This document shows, piece by piece, positions 1-7,405 of a DNA stretch of 28,414 nucleotides. Every line of letters begins with the position of its first letter. Positions within the stretch are counted from its first letter, which is position 1. The translations under genes were made by a program, and so were the position numbers. The notes beneath the pieces are model-generated. The model was not told where the DNA came from. It ran no database searches and saw nothing but the letters and a program-made list of their open reading frames with translations. The stretch comes from JBFMFR01 sp040752025 (GTDB lineage: Bacteria; Chloroflexota; Anaerolineae; Anaerolineales; UBA4823), in assembly GCA_040752025.1 (NCBI GenBank), contig JBFMFR010000072.1, positions 1-28,414 of the forward strand, in the 5' to 3' direction.

Positions 1-71
1 AATGCGGCTTGCTTCAGGATGATTTGGATCAGTTCTTCTCGGCTGAGATCGTTCAAGTCTGGCTGTGTCAT
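1..71 (-). CDS. IS66-like transposase, N-terminal fragment (runs off window)
   Basis: Only the first 23 codons are inside the window. They read MTQPDLNDLSREELIQIILK followed by QAA. The pattern 'L-SREELI-x-x-(I/L)-x-x-Q' is typical of the N-terminal helix of IS66-family transposases, which normally continues into a leucine-zipper-like coiled coil. On the minus strand a possible promoter TTGCTA (110..105), 18-bp spacer, TAAGAT (86..81) sits so close to the ATG that the mRNA would be nearly leaderless, and no Shine-Dalgarno sequence is visible. The call rests on a short stretch, so a different coiled-coil protein cannot be excluded. If correct, it marks the left edge of an accessory patch. Confidence 0.45.
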   Translation of the reverse strand, partial: MTQPDLNDLSREELIQIILKQAA

Positions 72-168
72 TGTGTTACAATCTTATCAGATTTCCACAC
101 TTGTTAGCAACCCTGTGAGTAGATACATTTTTTCTGTTTTCATAATTTTTTCCTTTAAACTCAAAGGG

Positions 169-336
169 TCATTTTTTCCTGAGAACCAATAAGCCCCAGA
201 TGAAAAATCCGAGTTCTACGATTGTGGATACGATCGTGATGGCATCCAAACTGCCATTGATAAAAGCCGGTATTCTGCTCAGGATGAGCAAGCCAAAAAC
301 GACCAACACGGCTTTGATATACGTTGTTTTATTCAT
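169..336 (-). CDS. small two-helix membrane protein (55 aa)
   Basis: A 55-residue reading frame not assignable to a named family. It starts MNKTTYIKAVLVVFGLLILS and ends VLRKK. There are two hydrophobic stretches (about residues 8-20 and 41-52) separated by a short polar segment, and lysines at both ends, so an integral membrane protein with two helices is expected. The ATG lies 9 nt after the stop of the upstream hydrolase gene and has a good ribosome site (AGAGGTG, about 4 nt spacing), which supports translation as the third gene of the same unit. A role as membrane partner of the two anchored proteins encoded upstream is inference from position only. Confidence 0.6.
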   Translation of the reverse strand: MNKTTYIKAVLVVFGLLILSRIPAFINGSLDAITIVSTIVELGFFIWGLLVLRKK

Positions 337-345
337 CGCGCACCT

Positions 346-1449
346 CTATTTCTTCAATAGTTCTACGGTTGTGATTTTTTCTGAATCCACAGGGATTTTG
401 ACCATAGTGCCATCATTGGCCATATAAAGCTCACCATCATAGATTGCTCTGGCGTCTCTTAAAAAGGGATTGACCAATATTTTAGAAGGCACTGGCGGCA
501 ACACATGGGTGATGATCAGATAGGGAATTCCGGCGTCTCTGGCCACGATCCCGGCTTGTTCGGGGGTAATATGATAGTCTTGAATATCTTCCGCAACGGT
601 AGAAATATTGTTGTCAACCTCCCGGCCGGCCTCCGCCACCATTTGCGAAAATTCATGGTTCAAGGCTTCGCTGACCAGAACATCGGCACCCATAGAATGA
701 TAGGTAAGGCTTTCGGTGTAAATCGTGTCGCCAGTGATTACAACACTGCGGTCTTTATAGGTCACTCGATAACCCACCGCCGGGAAGATGGGGGCGTGAT
801 CGACATTGAAGGCAATTACCTGAACGCCATCTTTTTCATATACCACCTCACTTGCCATCAGATCGGGTCCCAGGTCGAACAGATGGACATCCCCGCCAAA
901 CCCTGAAGGAGGCATGGCTTCTTCTCCGTGGTGCGCAACCCGATAACCTTTATCGAGTTGATAGGCAGCCTCAAATCCGGCCACGACTTCTTCAATACCT
1001 GGAGGACCGTAGATGGGCAGCGGATCCGCGGAGCCGCCGGTTCCCCAGCGCTTCAACATCAACTCGCCCATATCGCCGATATGATCCGAATGGTAGTGGG
1101 TCAGAAACAATGCATCAACCGAACTGGCATCCATGATCAATTCAAGCTTATGGGTGCTGCCAGGTCCGCTGTCAAAGACCAGCACCTGGTCACCCGCAAC
1201 CACGATAGCTTGTGGGCCAGCACGCCCGGGGTCCGGTAGGGGAGCACCTGTTCCAGTCGTGATGACGTAGAGAGCATCATCTTCAAAATGCTTTGCGTTT
1301 TGATTGGTTGATATCGCACTGTTGAAAATCATTTCAACAATCGAATCTGGCAGGTTATTCATGAACCAGACACCACTAACAACAAGGAGAATCAGTACAA
1401 CTGCTCCTGCAATAAACCCTCGTTTGTGCTTCATAAAAAAGTCCCTCAT
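346..1449 (-). CDS. membrane-anchored metallo-beta-lactamase-fold hydrolase
   Basis: A 367-aa protein with an N-terminal hydrophobic anchor (about residues 12-29) followed by a metallo-beta-lactamase fold. The metal motif H118-Y-H120-S-D122-H123 (THYHSDH) is intact. A later GDT (within VVITGDTIYTES) and a C-terminal THV supply the other usual ligands. The overall pattern (TGTGAPLPDPGRAGP near residue 60, then FDSGPG) resembles arylsulfatase/RNase Z-like MBL proteins, so a phosphodiesterase- or sulfatase-like hydrolase acting outside the membrane is plausible; the substrate is unknown. The ATG at 1449 is chosen because GGAGGAG lies 7 nt upstream, inside the end of the preceding gene, whose TAA is one base before this ATG. 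Longer in-frame extensions would overlap the PfpI gene. It is translationally coupled to that gene. Confidence 0.85.
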   Translation of the reverse strand: MRDFFMKHKRGFIAGAVVLILLVVSGVWFMNNLPDSIVEMIFNSAISTNQNAKHFEDDALYVITTGTGAPLPDPGRAGPQAIVVAGDQVLVFDSGPGSTHKLELIMDASSVDALFLTHYHSDHIGDMGELMLKRWGTGGSADPLPIYGPPGIEEVVAGFEAAYQLDKGYRVAHHGEEAMPPSGFGGDVHLFDLGPDLMASEVVYEKDGVQVIAFNVDHAPIFPAVGYRVTYKDRSVVITGDTIYTESLTYHSMGADVLVSEALNHEFSQMVAEAGREVDNNISTVAEDIQDYHITPEQAGIVARDAGIPYLIITHVLPPVPSKILVNPFLRDARAIYDGELYMANDGTMVKIPVDSEKITTVELLKK

Positions 1450-1450
1450 T

Positions 1451-2287
1451 TTAGTTCTCCTCCGCCAGCATGCGCAGCAATGTTTGTGCAGTCTCGCCCG
1501 ATGAATTCTGGTTCTGCCCGGTAACGATGTTGCCATCGACGGCAACATATGTTGCAAAGAAATCGCGGAAAGCGGTTTCGGCGACGAAGTTAGCACCCAG
1601 CCGGCGCAGTTCGGTTTCCGGGTGCTGCGGCGTGATATCGATACCAAGCTCCTCAACCTGCTTATCGGTAACACCGGTCATCGTCATGCCTTCAACTAGC
1701 GGGCTGCCGTCTGCTTTCGTGGCCATCAGGAAACCTAGCGCGCCGTGGCACACCGAGCCCAGCAGAACATCCTCTTTATAAGCATCTGAAATCTTGTCGC
1801 CAAGTTCCTGGCTGAACCCAAGGTCATAGGCTGCACCCCAGCCACCTGCTATCCAGATGATGTCGTACTCTGTGAAATCCACGTCTTTGATGCTGAGCGA
1901 GTTCTGCGTTTTGTTCTGGGCATCGGCATCATCCAGATACCGTTTGTCGGCATGTGTGGCCAGCGGCCAGCGTAAACTCACCGGTTCGAAGGGGATTTCA
2001 CCCCCTTCGATGCTGGCAATATCGACGGTCATACCTGCATCGAGGAACTCATAATAGGCAATGGTCAATTCTGAACCATAGACACCAGTGGCTACCCCGT
2101 CTTCCGGGTCCCCCAAGGTATCGTGATTGGTGGCGATGATGAGTGCCCGGCGCCCATCGAGATTGTATTCTGTTCGCTCATAGTCAGGATGGAATCCGAT
2201 CCAATTGAGTATTTGTGGCAGCAGGATCAATGCAGACACAATAGCCCCTAGCAATACGATTCCCGCAGTAAGTAAAGTCTTCTTCAT
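1451..2287 (-). CDS. membrane-anchored DJ-1/PfpI-family protein (type 1 glutamine amidotransferase-like)
   Basis: A 278-aa protein with one N-terminal hydrophobic segment (residues 5-26, signal anchor) followed by a DJ-1/PfpI domain. The nucleophile-elbow cysteine is C180 in GSVCHGALGF, and the preceding YDIIWIAGGWGAAYDL is the usual glycine-rich loop. The layout resembles the Hsp31/glyoxalase-III-like branch more than protease PfpI, but the anchor is unusual because most family members are soluble. Start ATG 2287 is set by an excellent AAGGAGAA site 4 nt upstream; a longer frame to 2419 exists but lacks such a site. It is the first gene of a leftward unit with the MBL hydrolase and the small membrane protein, and it is transcribed divergently from the two-component system. 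Confidence 0.82.
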   Translation of the reverse strand: MKKTLLTAGIVLLGAIVSALILLPQILNWIGFHPDYERTEYNLDGRRALIIATNHDTLGDPEDGVATGVYGSELTIAYYEFLDAGMTVDIASIEGGEIPFEPVSLRWPLATHADKRYLDDADAQNKTQNSLSIKDVDFTEYDIIWIAGGWGAAYDLGFSQELGDKISDAYKEDVLLGSVCHGALGFLMATKADGSPLVEGMTMTGVTDKQVEELGIDITPQHPETELRRLGANFVAETAFRDFFATYVAVDGNIVTGQNQNSSGETAQTLLRMLAEEN

Positions 2288-2346
2288 AAGGTTCTCCTTT
2301 GCTTTGTGTTTGTTGAATGAATCTCGTGTTTGAGAAATCTTCCTAC

Positions 2347-2377
2347 AGTATAAAGTAAGTGTTAGATGACCACATCT
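2347..2377 (-). promoter_or_regulatory. candidate promoter and operator upstream of the PfpI unit
   Basis: On the minus strand a TATACT hexamer (2352..2347) lies about 60 bp upstream of the PfpI start codon. No good -35 box is visible at 16-18 bp. Instead the inverted repeat AGATG-acca-CATCT (2364-2377) covers the -35 position. A weak -35 overlapped by a dyad is the arrangement expected for an activator-dependent promoter, and a NarL-type response regulator is encoded divergently next door. That link is inference. Confidence 0.35.
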
Positions 2378-2510
2378 GGCGCAGGGCAGAATAACGGTTG
2401 AAGTGTACGGCGTCGACATCCCCTAAAAGACATATGCCAAAAGTAAAGGGGTAATATCTATAGGTAGACAGTTGTTGGCGAAAAGCAAATTGTGTTATCC
2501 TTTAACGAAC

Positions 2511-3755
2511 ATGAAAACAAAGTTGCAGATCCCCCAGAAACAAGGCGCATTTCCATCCTTACTGAGGTGGCTAAATGTCAATCCCCCGGTCAATCTCATC
2601 CAGCTAATTGTGGGCGGCAGTGTGGTGATTTTGGTCTCGTCTCTTTACGGCCGAACGAGCTCAGTTCCACCCTGGCAGTTTTGGGTTATATTCTTGTTGC
2701 TAGGAGCGATCTGGGCCACGGCGCGTGGGATAGCACATCGGTACGGTGAAGCACCCGGCATCAAGATAGCGCTGCTCTGGATTGGCATTTCGCTGGTGCT
2801 TGCAGAAGCGATAACCATCGTTTCCGTTGGCGAGTTTCCCCGGATCTTGTATACACTCCTACCAATTATCGCCGTCTTTTGTCTGCCAGGACGCTGGTCG
2901 CTGGCAATCACCGTCGGCTCTCTATTCTGGGTGATGCTCAGCGTGACGCTCTTTCCTATTCCGGAAATCCGTCTGCAGCCCCTGATCATTGCACTGACCT
3001 TCGCGACCTACCTGGGCGGTTATGGCCTCGCCTACGCCCTCCTGCAAGAACGGCGTGCCCGGGAGGAGATGCAACATTTGCTGCGCGAGCTGGCCGAAGC
3101 GAACGACCAGTTGACGCGATACGCTGCGGATGTAGCCCAGTTAGCCACGATGCGCGAACGAAACCGCATTGCCCGCGAGATTCACGACAGTCTGGGGCAC
3201 TATCTGACGGTCATTGGCGTGCAGTTGGAAAAGGCGATAGCCTTTGATGCTGTCAACCAGGAAGAAGCGCGGCTAGCCGTCAAAGCAGCTAAGCGACTGA
3301 CCGATGAAGCGTTGACCGAGGTGCGCAGTTCCGTTGGTGCGTTGCGCGAAACAGATGAATCGTTTACCCTACAGTCGGCGCTGAAAGCTTTGGTGCAGAA
3401 CATGCAGCAAAGTGGGTTGTCAGTGAATTTAAGGTGGTGTGGTGATGAATACGGCTTCTCGGAGCAGCAGTTGTTGACCCTATTCCGGGCCGCCCAGGAA
3501 GGCTTAACGAACGTACAGAAACATGCCGGGGCGCAACAGGTGCTGATTGAGGTATCGTTGGACGCGGAAATGGCTGCTCTCAAGCTCACCGACGACGGCA
3601 TTGGTTTTGACTGGAAAGCGATACGGAGCGGCGGCTATGGACTTCAAGGGCTCCGCGAGCGTGTCGAACTGGTGCGAGGAGAGATGACTCTCGGTCGTTC
3701 ACCGGCCGGTGGCGCGCAACTGGTGGTAGTGTTGCCAAAAGAAGGAGTCTCATGA
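2511..3755 (+). CDS. NarL-type sensor histidine kinase
   Basis: A 414-aa sensor kinase. About six hydrophobic segments (residues 30-180) form a membrane sensor without a recognisable extracellular domain. A short coiled coil (about 185-215) follows, then a HisKA_3 dimerisation domain with the phosphoacceptor H225 in REIHDSLGHYL, and an HATPase domain with the N-box region AAQEGLTNVQKHA, DDGIGFD and GYGLQGLRERV. This is the LiaS/DesK/NarX-like architecture. The start is uncertain: ATG 2511 is used, but no Shine-Dalgarno is visible there and an in-frame TTG at 2472 would add 13 residues. The stop overlaps the response regulator start (ATGA), so the pair is translationally coupled. The gene is divergent from the PfpI/MBL unit, the most obvious regulatory target. 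Confidence 0.9.
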   Translation: MKTKLQIPQKQGAFPSLLRWLNVNPPVNLIQLIVGGSVVILVSSLYGRTSSVPPWQFWVIFLLLGAIWATARGIAHRYGEAPGIKIALLWIGISLVLAEAITIVSVGEFPRILYTLLPIIAVFCLPGRWSLAITVGSLFWVMLSVTLFPIPEIRLQPLIIALTFATYLGGYGLAYALLQERRAREEMQHLLRELAEANDQLTRYAADVAQLATMRERNRIAREIHDSLGHYLTVIGVQLEKAIAFDAVNQEEARLAVKAAKRLTDEALTEVRSSVGALRETDESFTLQSALKALVQNMQQSGLSVNLRWCGDEYGFSEQQLLTLFRAAQEGLTNVQKHAGAQQVLIEVSLDAEMAALKLTDDGIGFDWKAIRSGGYGLQGLRERVELVRGEMTLGRSPAGGAQLVVVLPKEGVS

Positions 3756-4414
3756 GCGAACCTGTGATTCGGGTACTTATTGTCGATGATCAACTCTTGA
3801 TGCGGGACGGGTTGGCCTCCTTACTCAGCATCCAACCGGGAATCGATGTGGTGGGCACGACCGAAAACGGCCAGGAAGCGATTGCGATCGTGGCTGACCT
3901 GCTGCCTGACATCGTGTTGATGGATGTGCGCATGCCGGTGATGGACGGCATCGAGGCGACGACCGAGATTCACCGACGTTTCCCGGAGATTAAGGTACTG
4001 ATGCTGACCACGTTCAACGATGAAGCGTATGTGACCGGAGCGTTGCGCGCTGGGGCGTTTGGCTATGTCTTAAAAAACACGCCCGCGCGAGATCTGGCGC
4101 AGGCGATTCAGATGGCGCACCGGGGCATGGTGCAACTGGACCCCTCAGCGGCCGACAAAGTCGCCAAGATAATTAGCGGGGCCCGAACACCCGAGAAGGA
4201 CATGGGTACGGACAATCCACTGACCAACCTGACCGAGCGAGAGATTGAAGTTCTGCGTCTGGTGGTTCAGGGAGCAAACAACAGGGAGATTGCCGGCGAA
4301 CTGGTGATCACCGAGGGTACGGTCAAGTCGCATATCTCCAATATTCTCAATCGATTAGGGGCGCGGGATAGAACGCAGGCGGCCGTTATCGCTGTCAAAC
4401 ATGGGTTGACTTAA
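3752..4414 (+). CDS. NarL/LuxR-family response regulator
   Basis: A 220-aa response regulator partnered with the overlapping kinase gene. The receiver domain (about residues 5-120) has the acidic pair D12/D13, phosphoacceptor D58 in VLMDVRMPVMDG, a conserved Thr in LTTF, and the switch Lys in GYVLKN. The C-terminal LuxR-type helix-turn-helix (about 155-215) reads LTEREIEVLRLVVQGANNRE and then GTVKSHISNIL. Full length and all key residues intact. AAGGAG lies 4 nt before the ATG, inside the kinase gene. It probably binds the short inverted repeat between the divergent units; that is inference. Downstream (4415-4500) only a weak 6-bp stem GCGCAA/TTGCGC (4456-4476) without a T-run is seen. Confidence 0.93.
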   Translation: MSEPVIRVLIVDDQLLMRDGLASLLSIQPGIDVVGTTENGQEAIAIVADLLPDIVLMDVRMPVMDGIEATTEIHRRFPEIKVLMLTTFNDEAYVTGALRAGAFGYVLKNTPARDLAQAIQMAHRGMVQLDPSAADKVAKIISGARTPEKDMGTDNPLTNLTEREIEVLRLVVQGANNREIAGELVITEGTVKSHISNILNRLGARDRTQAAVIAVKHGLT

Positions 4415-4500
4415 CTGTTCGAAAGCATCCAACTACGCATCCTTTGTAGAGCTAGGCGCAACGAATCAACTTGCGCATGGCTACGGCGACTGAAGTCATG

Positions 4501-5290
4501 TCACCTTGATTCTGAAACACTCCTGACTGTTGTGACTGATGCTCCGGTAAGGAGACCGACTGACTCATATCTGGAATTGCTGAACCAATCGGCTACGGTT
4601 AATATTCTCAAAACATACCGCGCCCTAACAGGGCTTGCACCTGACCTATCGGCAGGTGAAGCAATCGTTGGGCGGCCAGGGGCAACATCACCAATGTTAT
4701 ATTGCCCACTTGCCAAAATTTCCATCAAGCAAGCCCGGACTTTTTCAGTATAGGTTGCATTTTGCTTTAAATCCTGCATCCGTTGATTGAGTTGTGGCTC
4801 AAAGATTGACCACATGGCGTCGTTAGCGCTGAGGAATGGGCGTTCTGCGTCCTGCGTCGAGTACATCACACCATTGAAGTCCGATTTGCTGAGGCGTAAC
4901 CCGAAGAAATCTTCATCCACAGCTTTTTCTGGAATATCCACGGTTGTATGGACGCCCAGGGGCACAAGGTGCTCACGAGTTGCCAGGCGCGGCATATGCA
5001 CCCACCAGGCTAATTCCATTGCAACCAGGCTGGGTGGCAAGGCGTCATATTCTGGCAGCGCACCGATTTTGATCGTGGTTCCTTCAATGATTGTCTGAAC
5101 GATCAGGCGGATTAGACCGACAAAAGGCTTGTAATGTGCAACCCACCTCGCTGCCATATTCAGGTTCGGGCTGAAGAAACATGCAAATAAAGGGGACTGA
5201 ATGTTTCCGGTGTGATATTCGTCGCAATGTCTAACGGAAAATTGGGAGCCCATCGTACGGTAGATACTCGATAACCAACGTGAAAGGTCG
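4501..5290 (-). pseudogene. truncated AraC-type regulator with arabinose-binding-like N-domain
   Basis: The middle of the frame (IYRTMGSQFS through MEILASGQYNIGDVA) matches the ligand-binding region of OruR/ArcR-like AraC regulators, including the PPSLVAMELAWWVH block. Both ends are missing. At the N-terminal side the frame runs into the recombinase remnant near 5290, losing the first domain segment. At the C-terminal side, right after GDVA where the helix-turn-helix should begin ('QRL-x-x-S-x-RTLQR'), the reading becomes non-homologous; another frame gives LAAQRLLHLP before hitting stops, suggesting a frameshift plus deletion. No DNA-binding domain remains, so it should be non-functional. 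It is most likely debris from insertion of the neighbouring mobile element. Confidence 0.65.
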
Positions 5291-5794
5291 GACCCTGAAG
5301 CCGAGCGCAAAGAGATCCGTTCTATGTTGCGGCTGATGCGAGACAACTTTGAGCGCGGGCTGTACGAGGGCGAAGAGTACCAGTACTAGCAGAAGGTCAG
5401 CGGCTTGAAGGAAAAACGGGCTTTATTGGAGCGTGTTCCTGAGCCTGCCCTGAATCGGGCGGCTCGGACCCTGCTCGACTTACGCGTAACCTGGGAAAGC
5501 ACCACCAAGGAAGAGCGCAAGGATCTTGTTCACATCATGATCCAGGAAGTTGGCGTTGACGTGGAAATCAAACGTGTCCTGTGGGTGAAAGCCCGACCGG
5601 ATTACGAACGGCTCTTCTCAATTCTGGATGGGATGCGCCAGGATTCTGACAAACGGTTTTGGATAGAACGATTGGAGGCATCGAAGGATAATTGTGGCGT
5701 AGAGGAAAATACGGGACAAGTGAGTGTCAGTGTCAAAATCGCGCCGGATATGTCCCACAATATCTTGACAAGCGACGAGGAGTACGTACAATGA
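5291..5794 (+). pseudogene. serine site-specific recombinase, C-terminal remnant with internal stop
   Basis: One continuous frame, interrupted only by TAG at 5387-5389, encodes the C-terminal part of a large serine recombinase: a coiled coil with ERGLYEGEEYQY, stop, QKVSGLKEKRALLE, then a block ending KEERKDLVHIMIQEVGVDV, and a terminal 'VLWVKARPDYERLF', the usual end segment of this family. The internal TAG falls where Trp (TGG) is expected, so a single G-to-A change explains it. The catalytic resolvase domain and zinc ribbon are absent; the 5' side is fused to the truncated AraC gene. The stop overlaps ATG 5791, which opens only a 25-codon frame of no recognised identity. From there to the tRNA (5795-5939) nothing is recognisable. 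Confidence 0.7.
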
Positions 5795-5939
5795 AGAGCA
5801 TGCACTTTAAAAGCGAAATCGCCCAGCTGGAACTGAGCGATCTCCGTCGTAAGCCCTCGGTCTGCTAGGACCATATCACCAAGCGATTGAGGCTGGCGAT
5901 AATGTGCAGCTTTCGCTGCGATGAGGATCTTCCGACCTG

Positions 5940-6027
5940 CGGAGAGGGTGGGATTCGAACCCACGGTGGAAACAGGTTCCACAACGGTTTTCGAGACCGT
6001 CCCAATCGGCCGCTCTGGCACCTCTCC
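5940..6027 (-). tRNA. tRNA-Ser (anticodon CGA)
   Basis: Reading the minus strand from 6027, the acceptor GGAGAGG pairs with CCTCTCC, followed by discriminator G. The anticodon arm ACGGT-CTCGAAA-ACCGT gives anticodon CGA. A long variable arm (GTGGAA paired with TTTCCAC) is diagnostic of a class II tRNA, and the T-loop is GGTTCGAATCC. The 3' CCA is not encoded (CAG follows the discriminator), so it must be added post-transcriptionally. The adjacent recombinase remnant suggests the neighbourhood was once an integration region. Confidence 0.95.
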
Positions 6028-6063
6028 AATGGTCGGAATTATAGCAAAGAATGCGGTTATGCG

Positions 6064-6309
6064 CTACCCGATTTTTCTAAGAGCGGGAGGCGTGCGGCGC
6101 AGTGTAATTACCTGGCAGGCGGCGGTGGTCAGCCACGCCGGTCTGCCAATGAGCCAGCCGAGGCGCTTCAAGCGGGCTTCGGCAATCGACAGCATGTGCG
6201 CCGAGCGGTCGGAAACGCGCAGCAAGCGCGCCAGCAGGGCGAGCATCTCCGTGATGCGCCGCGTGCCTGCGCCGGTTTCGACAACGTCCAATTGAACCTG
6301 TCGAAACAA
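6064..6309 (-). pseudogene. decayed class I SAM-dependent methyltransferase fragment
   Basis: The minus-strand frame contains DVVETGAGTRRITEMLALLA (motif I of a Rossmann methyltransferase, E-x-G-x-G-x) and then DRSAHMLSIAEARLKRLG, the usual acidic strand-2 region. Just after LKRLG (near 6160) the frame slips: a shifted frame continues AHWQTGVADHRRLPG, the expected next strand and motif. Nothing of the catalytic C-terminal half remains. The piece is therefore a frameshifted internal fragment. The rest of 6310-6436 shows no gene. Confidence 0.55.
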
Positions 6310-6436
6310 CCGTATCGAAGAGTCGAAGGCGGTGTTTTAGCCGGAAATCTGCATCTCCTATCCCTGTGCAGGTTTTGGCGAGACGGTCTCAGTATGAAGG
6401 CATTTTCTATCCTACCCGAAGAGTTATCTTGAACTG

Positions 6437-7294
6437 CTAGGCTAGAAGGCGCTGCTTCAGGCTGTCCAGTTCTTGCTCTCCAAAGGCGAGCCCCTGGCGC
6501 ACGAAAGCTTCAAATGAGCCGTAGGTTTCATCGATCGCCTGATAGGCGCCGTGCAGGTGCACTGGATTGATCTCCGCCAGCCTGGAGATGAAATCGACCG
6601 AGGTTTTGCCCAGCTCTGGGTAATCAGAACTTAGCTGCTGCAAGAACCCGGGCAGGAAATATTCATTGCTCAAGAGGTAGTCGCCCAGGATGGCTTCATC
6701 CGATACGCCCAGCAAGCGCAGTAGGATGGCGGCGGCGAAGCCGGTGCGATCTTTGCCGGCGGTGCAATGGAACAACACCGGCCGACCTCGCGCCTCCAGC
6801 ACGGCGTGAAGAAACTGGCGGAAGCTGTGGGTATGATGGGTGACGAAACGCCGGTAGTCCGCCAAGACGAGTTCTTCCGCGTCCAGCCCGTCGGTGTCGC
6901 CTTTGAAGATGCGCTCAGAAATTGCCACGGCGGTTTCAGGATCTTTGTAGGGTGCTACCGGCAACGCCAGGGTTCGAATCTGGCCCATTTGGGGCAAACG
7001 GTCGGGCGCTTCCTGGCGCTCTTCAGCAGAGCGGAAATCGACGATGGTGTGCAGGTCGAGATATTGAAGATAAAGCAGATCCCGGTTGGTCAAACCGCTC
7101 AGGCGATCCGAGCGATAGAGCAGCCCCCAGCGGGTATGACGCCCATCCTGGGTGGCATAGCCGCCCAGGTCGCGAAAATTGTTAGCGCCCTGGAGGGGAA
7201 TGCGCCGCAGGCTCTCGCGCCATTCGGGGGGCGCCATGATGGGGAATACTATTCGCTGTGGTCGTTGTAAATCGGTATTGGGCATACCGTCCAT
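6437..7294 (-). CDS. tyrosine-protein phosphatase (Y_phosphatase3/DSP-like)
   Basis: A 285-aa soluble phosphatase. The P-loop H-C177-TAGKD-R183 matches HC-x5-R exactly and is followed by TGFAAAILLRLLGV. The N-terminal block NFRDLGGYATQDGRHTRWGLLYRSDRL is characteristic of the family related to mycobacterial PtpB and IphP-type dual-specificity phosphatases. It should hydrolyse phosphotyrosine, phosphoserine or phosphoinositide substrates through a cysteinyl-phosphate intermediate. Start ATG 7294 is chosen because AAGGAGA lies about 8 nt upstream; ATG 7300 would leave only two bases. No kinase partner is encoded nearby. The leader carries a conspicuous hairpin listed separately. Confidence 0.88.
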   Translation of the reverse strand: MDGMPNTDLQRPQRIVFPIMAPPEWRESLRRIPLQGANNFRDLGGYATQDGRHTRWGLLYRSDRLSGLTNRDLLYLQYLDLHTIVDFRSAEERQEAPDRLPQMGQIRTLALPVAPYKDPETAVAISERIFKGDTDGLDAEELVLADYRRFVTHHTHSFRQFLHAVLEARGRPVLFHCTAGKDRTGFAAAILLRLLGVSDEAILGDYLLSNEYFLPGFLQQLSSDYPELGKTSVDFISRLAEINPVHLHGAYQAIDETYGSFEAFVRQGLAFGEQELDSLKQRLLA

Positions 7295-7336
7295 ACACAT
7301 GTCTCCTTGCCTTGCTAAAAAACGATTCAACGCGAT

Positions 7337-7397
7337 CCTCAAGAGCTGACAGCCCAGTTGGGTTGCCAGTCTTGAGGGGCTTACACTGGTAAGTATA
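7337..7397 (-). promoter_or_regulatory. leader hairpin and possible -10 box of the phosphatase gene
   Basis: Outer arms CCTCAAGA (7337-7344) and TCTTGAGG (7370-7377) pair perfectly, and the inner sequence extends the stem (CTGACAGCCC against GGGTTGCCAG, with one mismatch and one wobble), giving roughly 17 pairs around a short loop. It lies 43-83 nt upstream of the start codon. A TATACT hexamer (7397..7392, minus strand) would start transcription just before it, so the hairpin would be in the 5' leader. A T6 run occurs about 14 nt past the stem, too far for a standard terminator. Confidence 0.45.
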
Positions 7398-7405
7398 GCT
7401 GGACT

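Noticed and set aside
200..427. Plus-strand 75-codon frame
   Set aside because: Overlaps the small membrane protein and MBL gene on the other strand, lacks a ribosome site, and has no recognised features.
2420..2451. CCCCT...AGGGG inverted repeat between the divergent units
   Set aside because: Arms of five bases with a 22-base loop are too weak to call alone.
6971..6980. T-loop-like GGTTCGAATC
   Set aside because: Lies within the phosphatase coding region and has no acceptor or anticodon arms around it.
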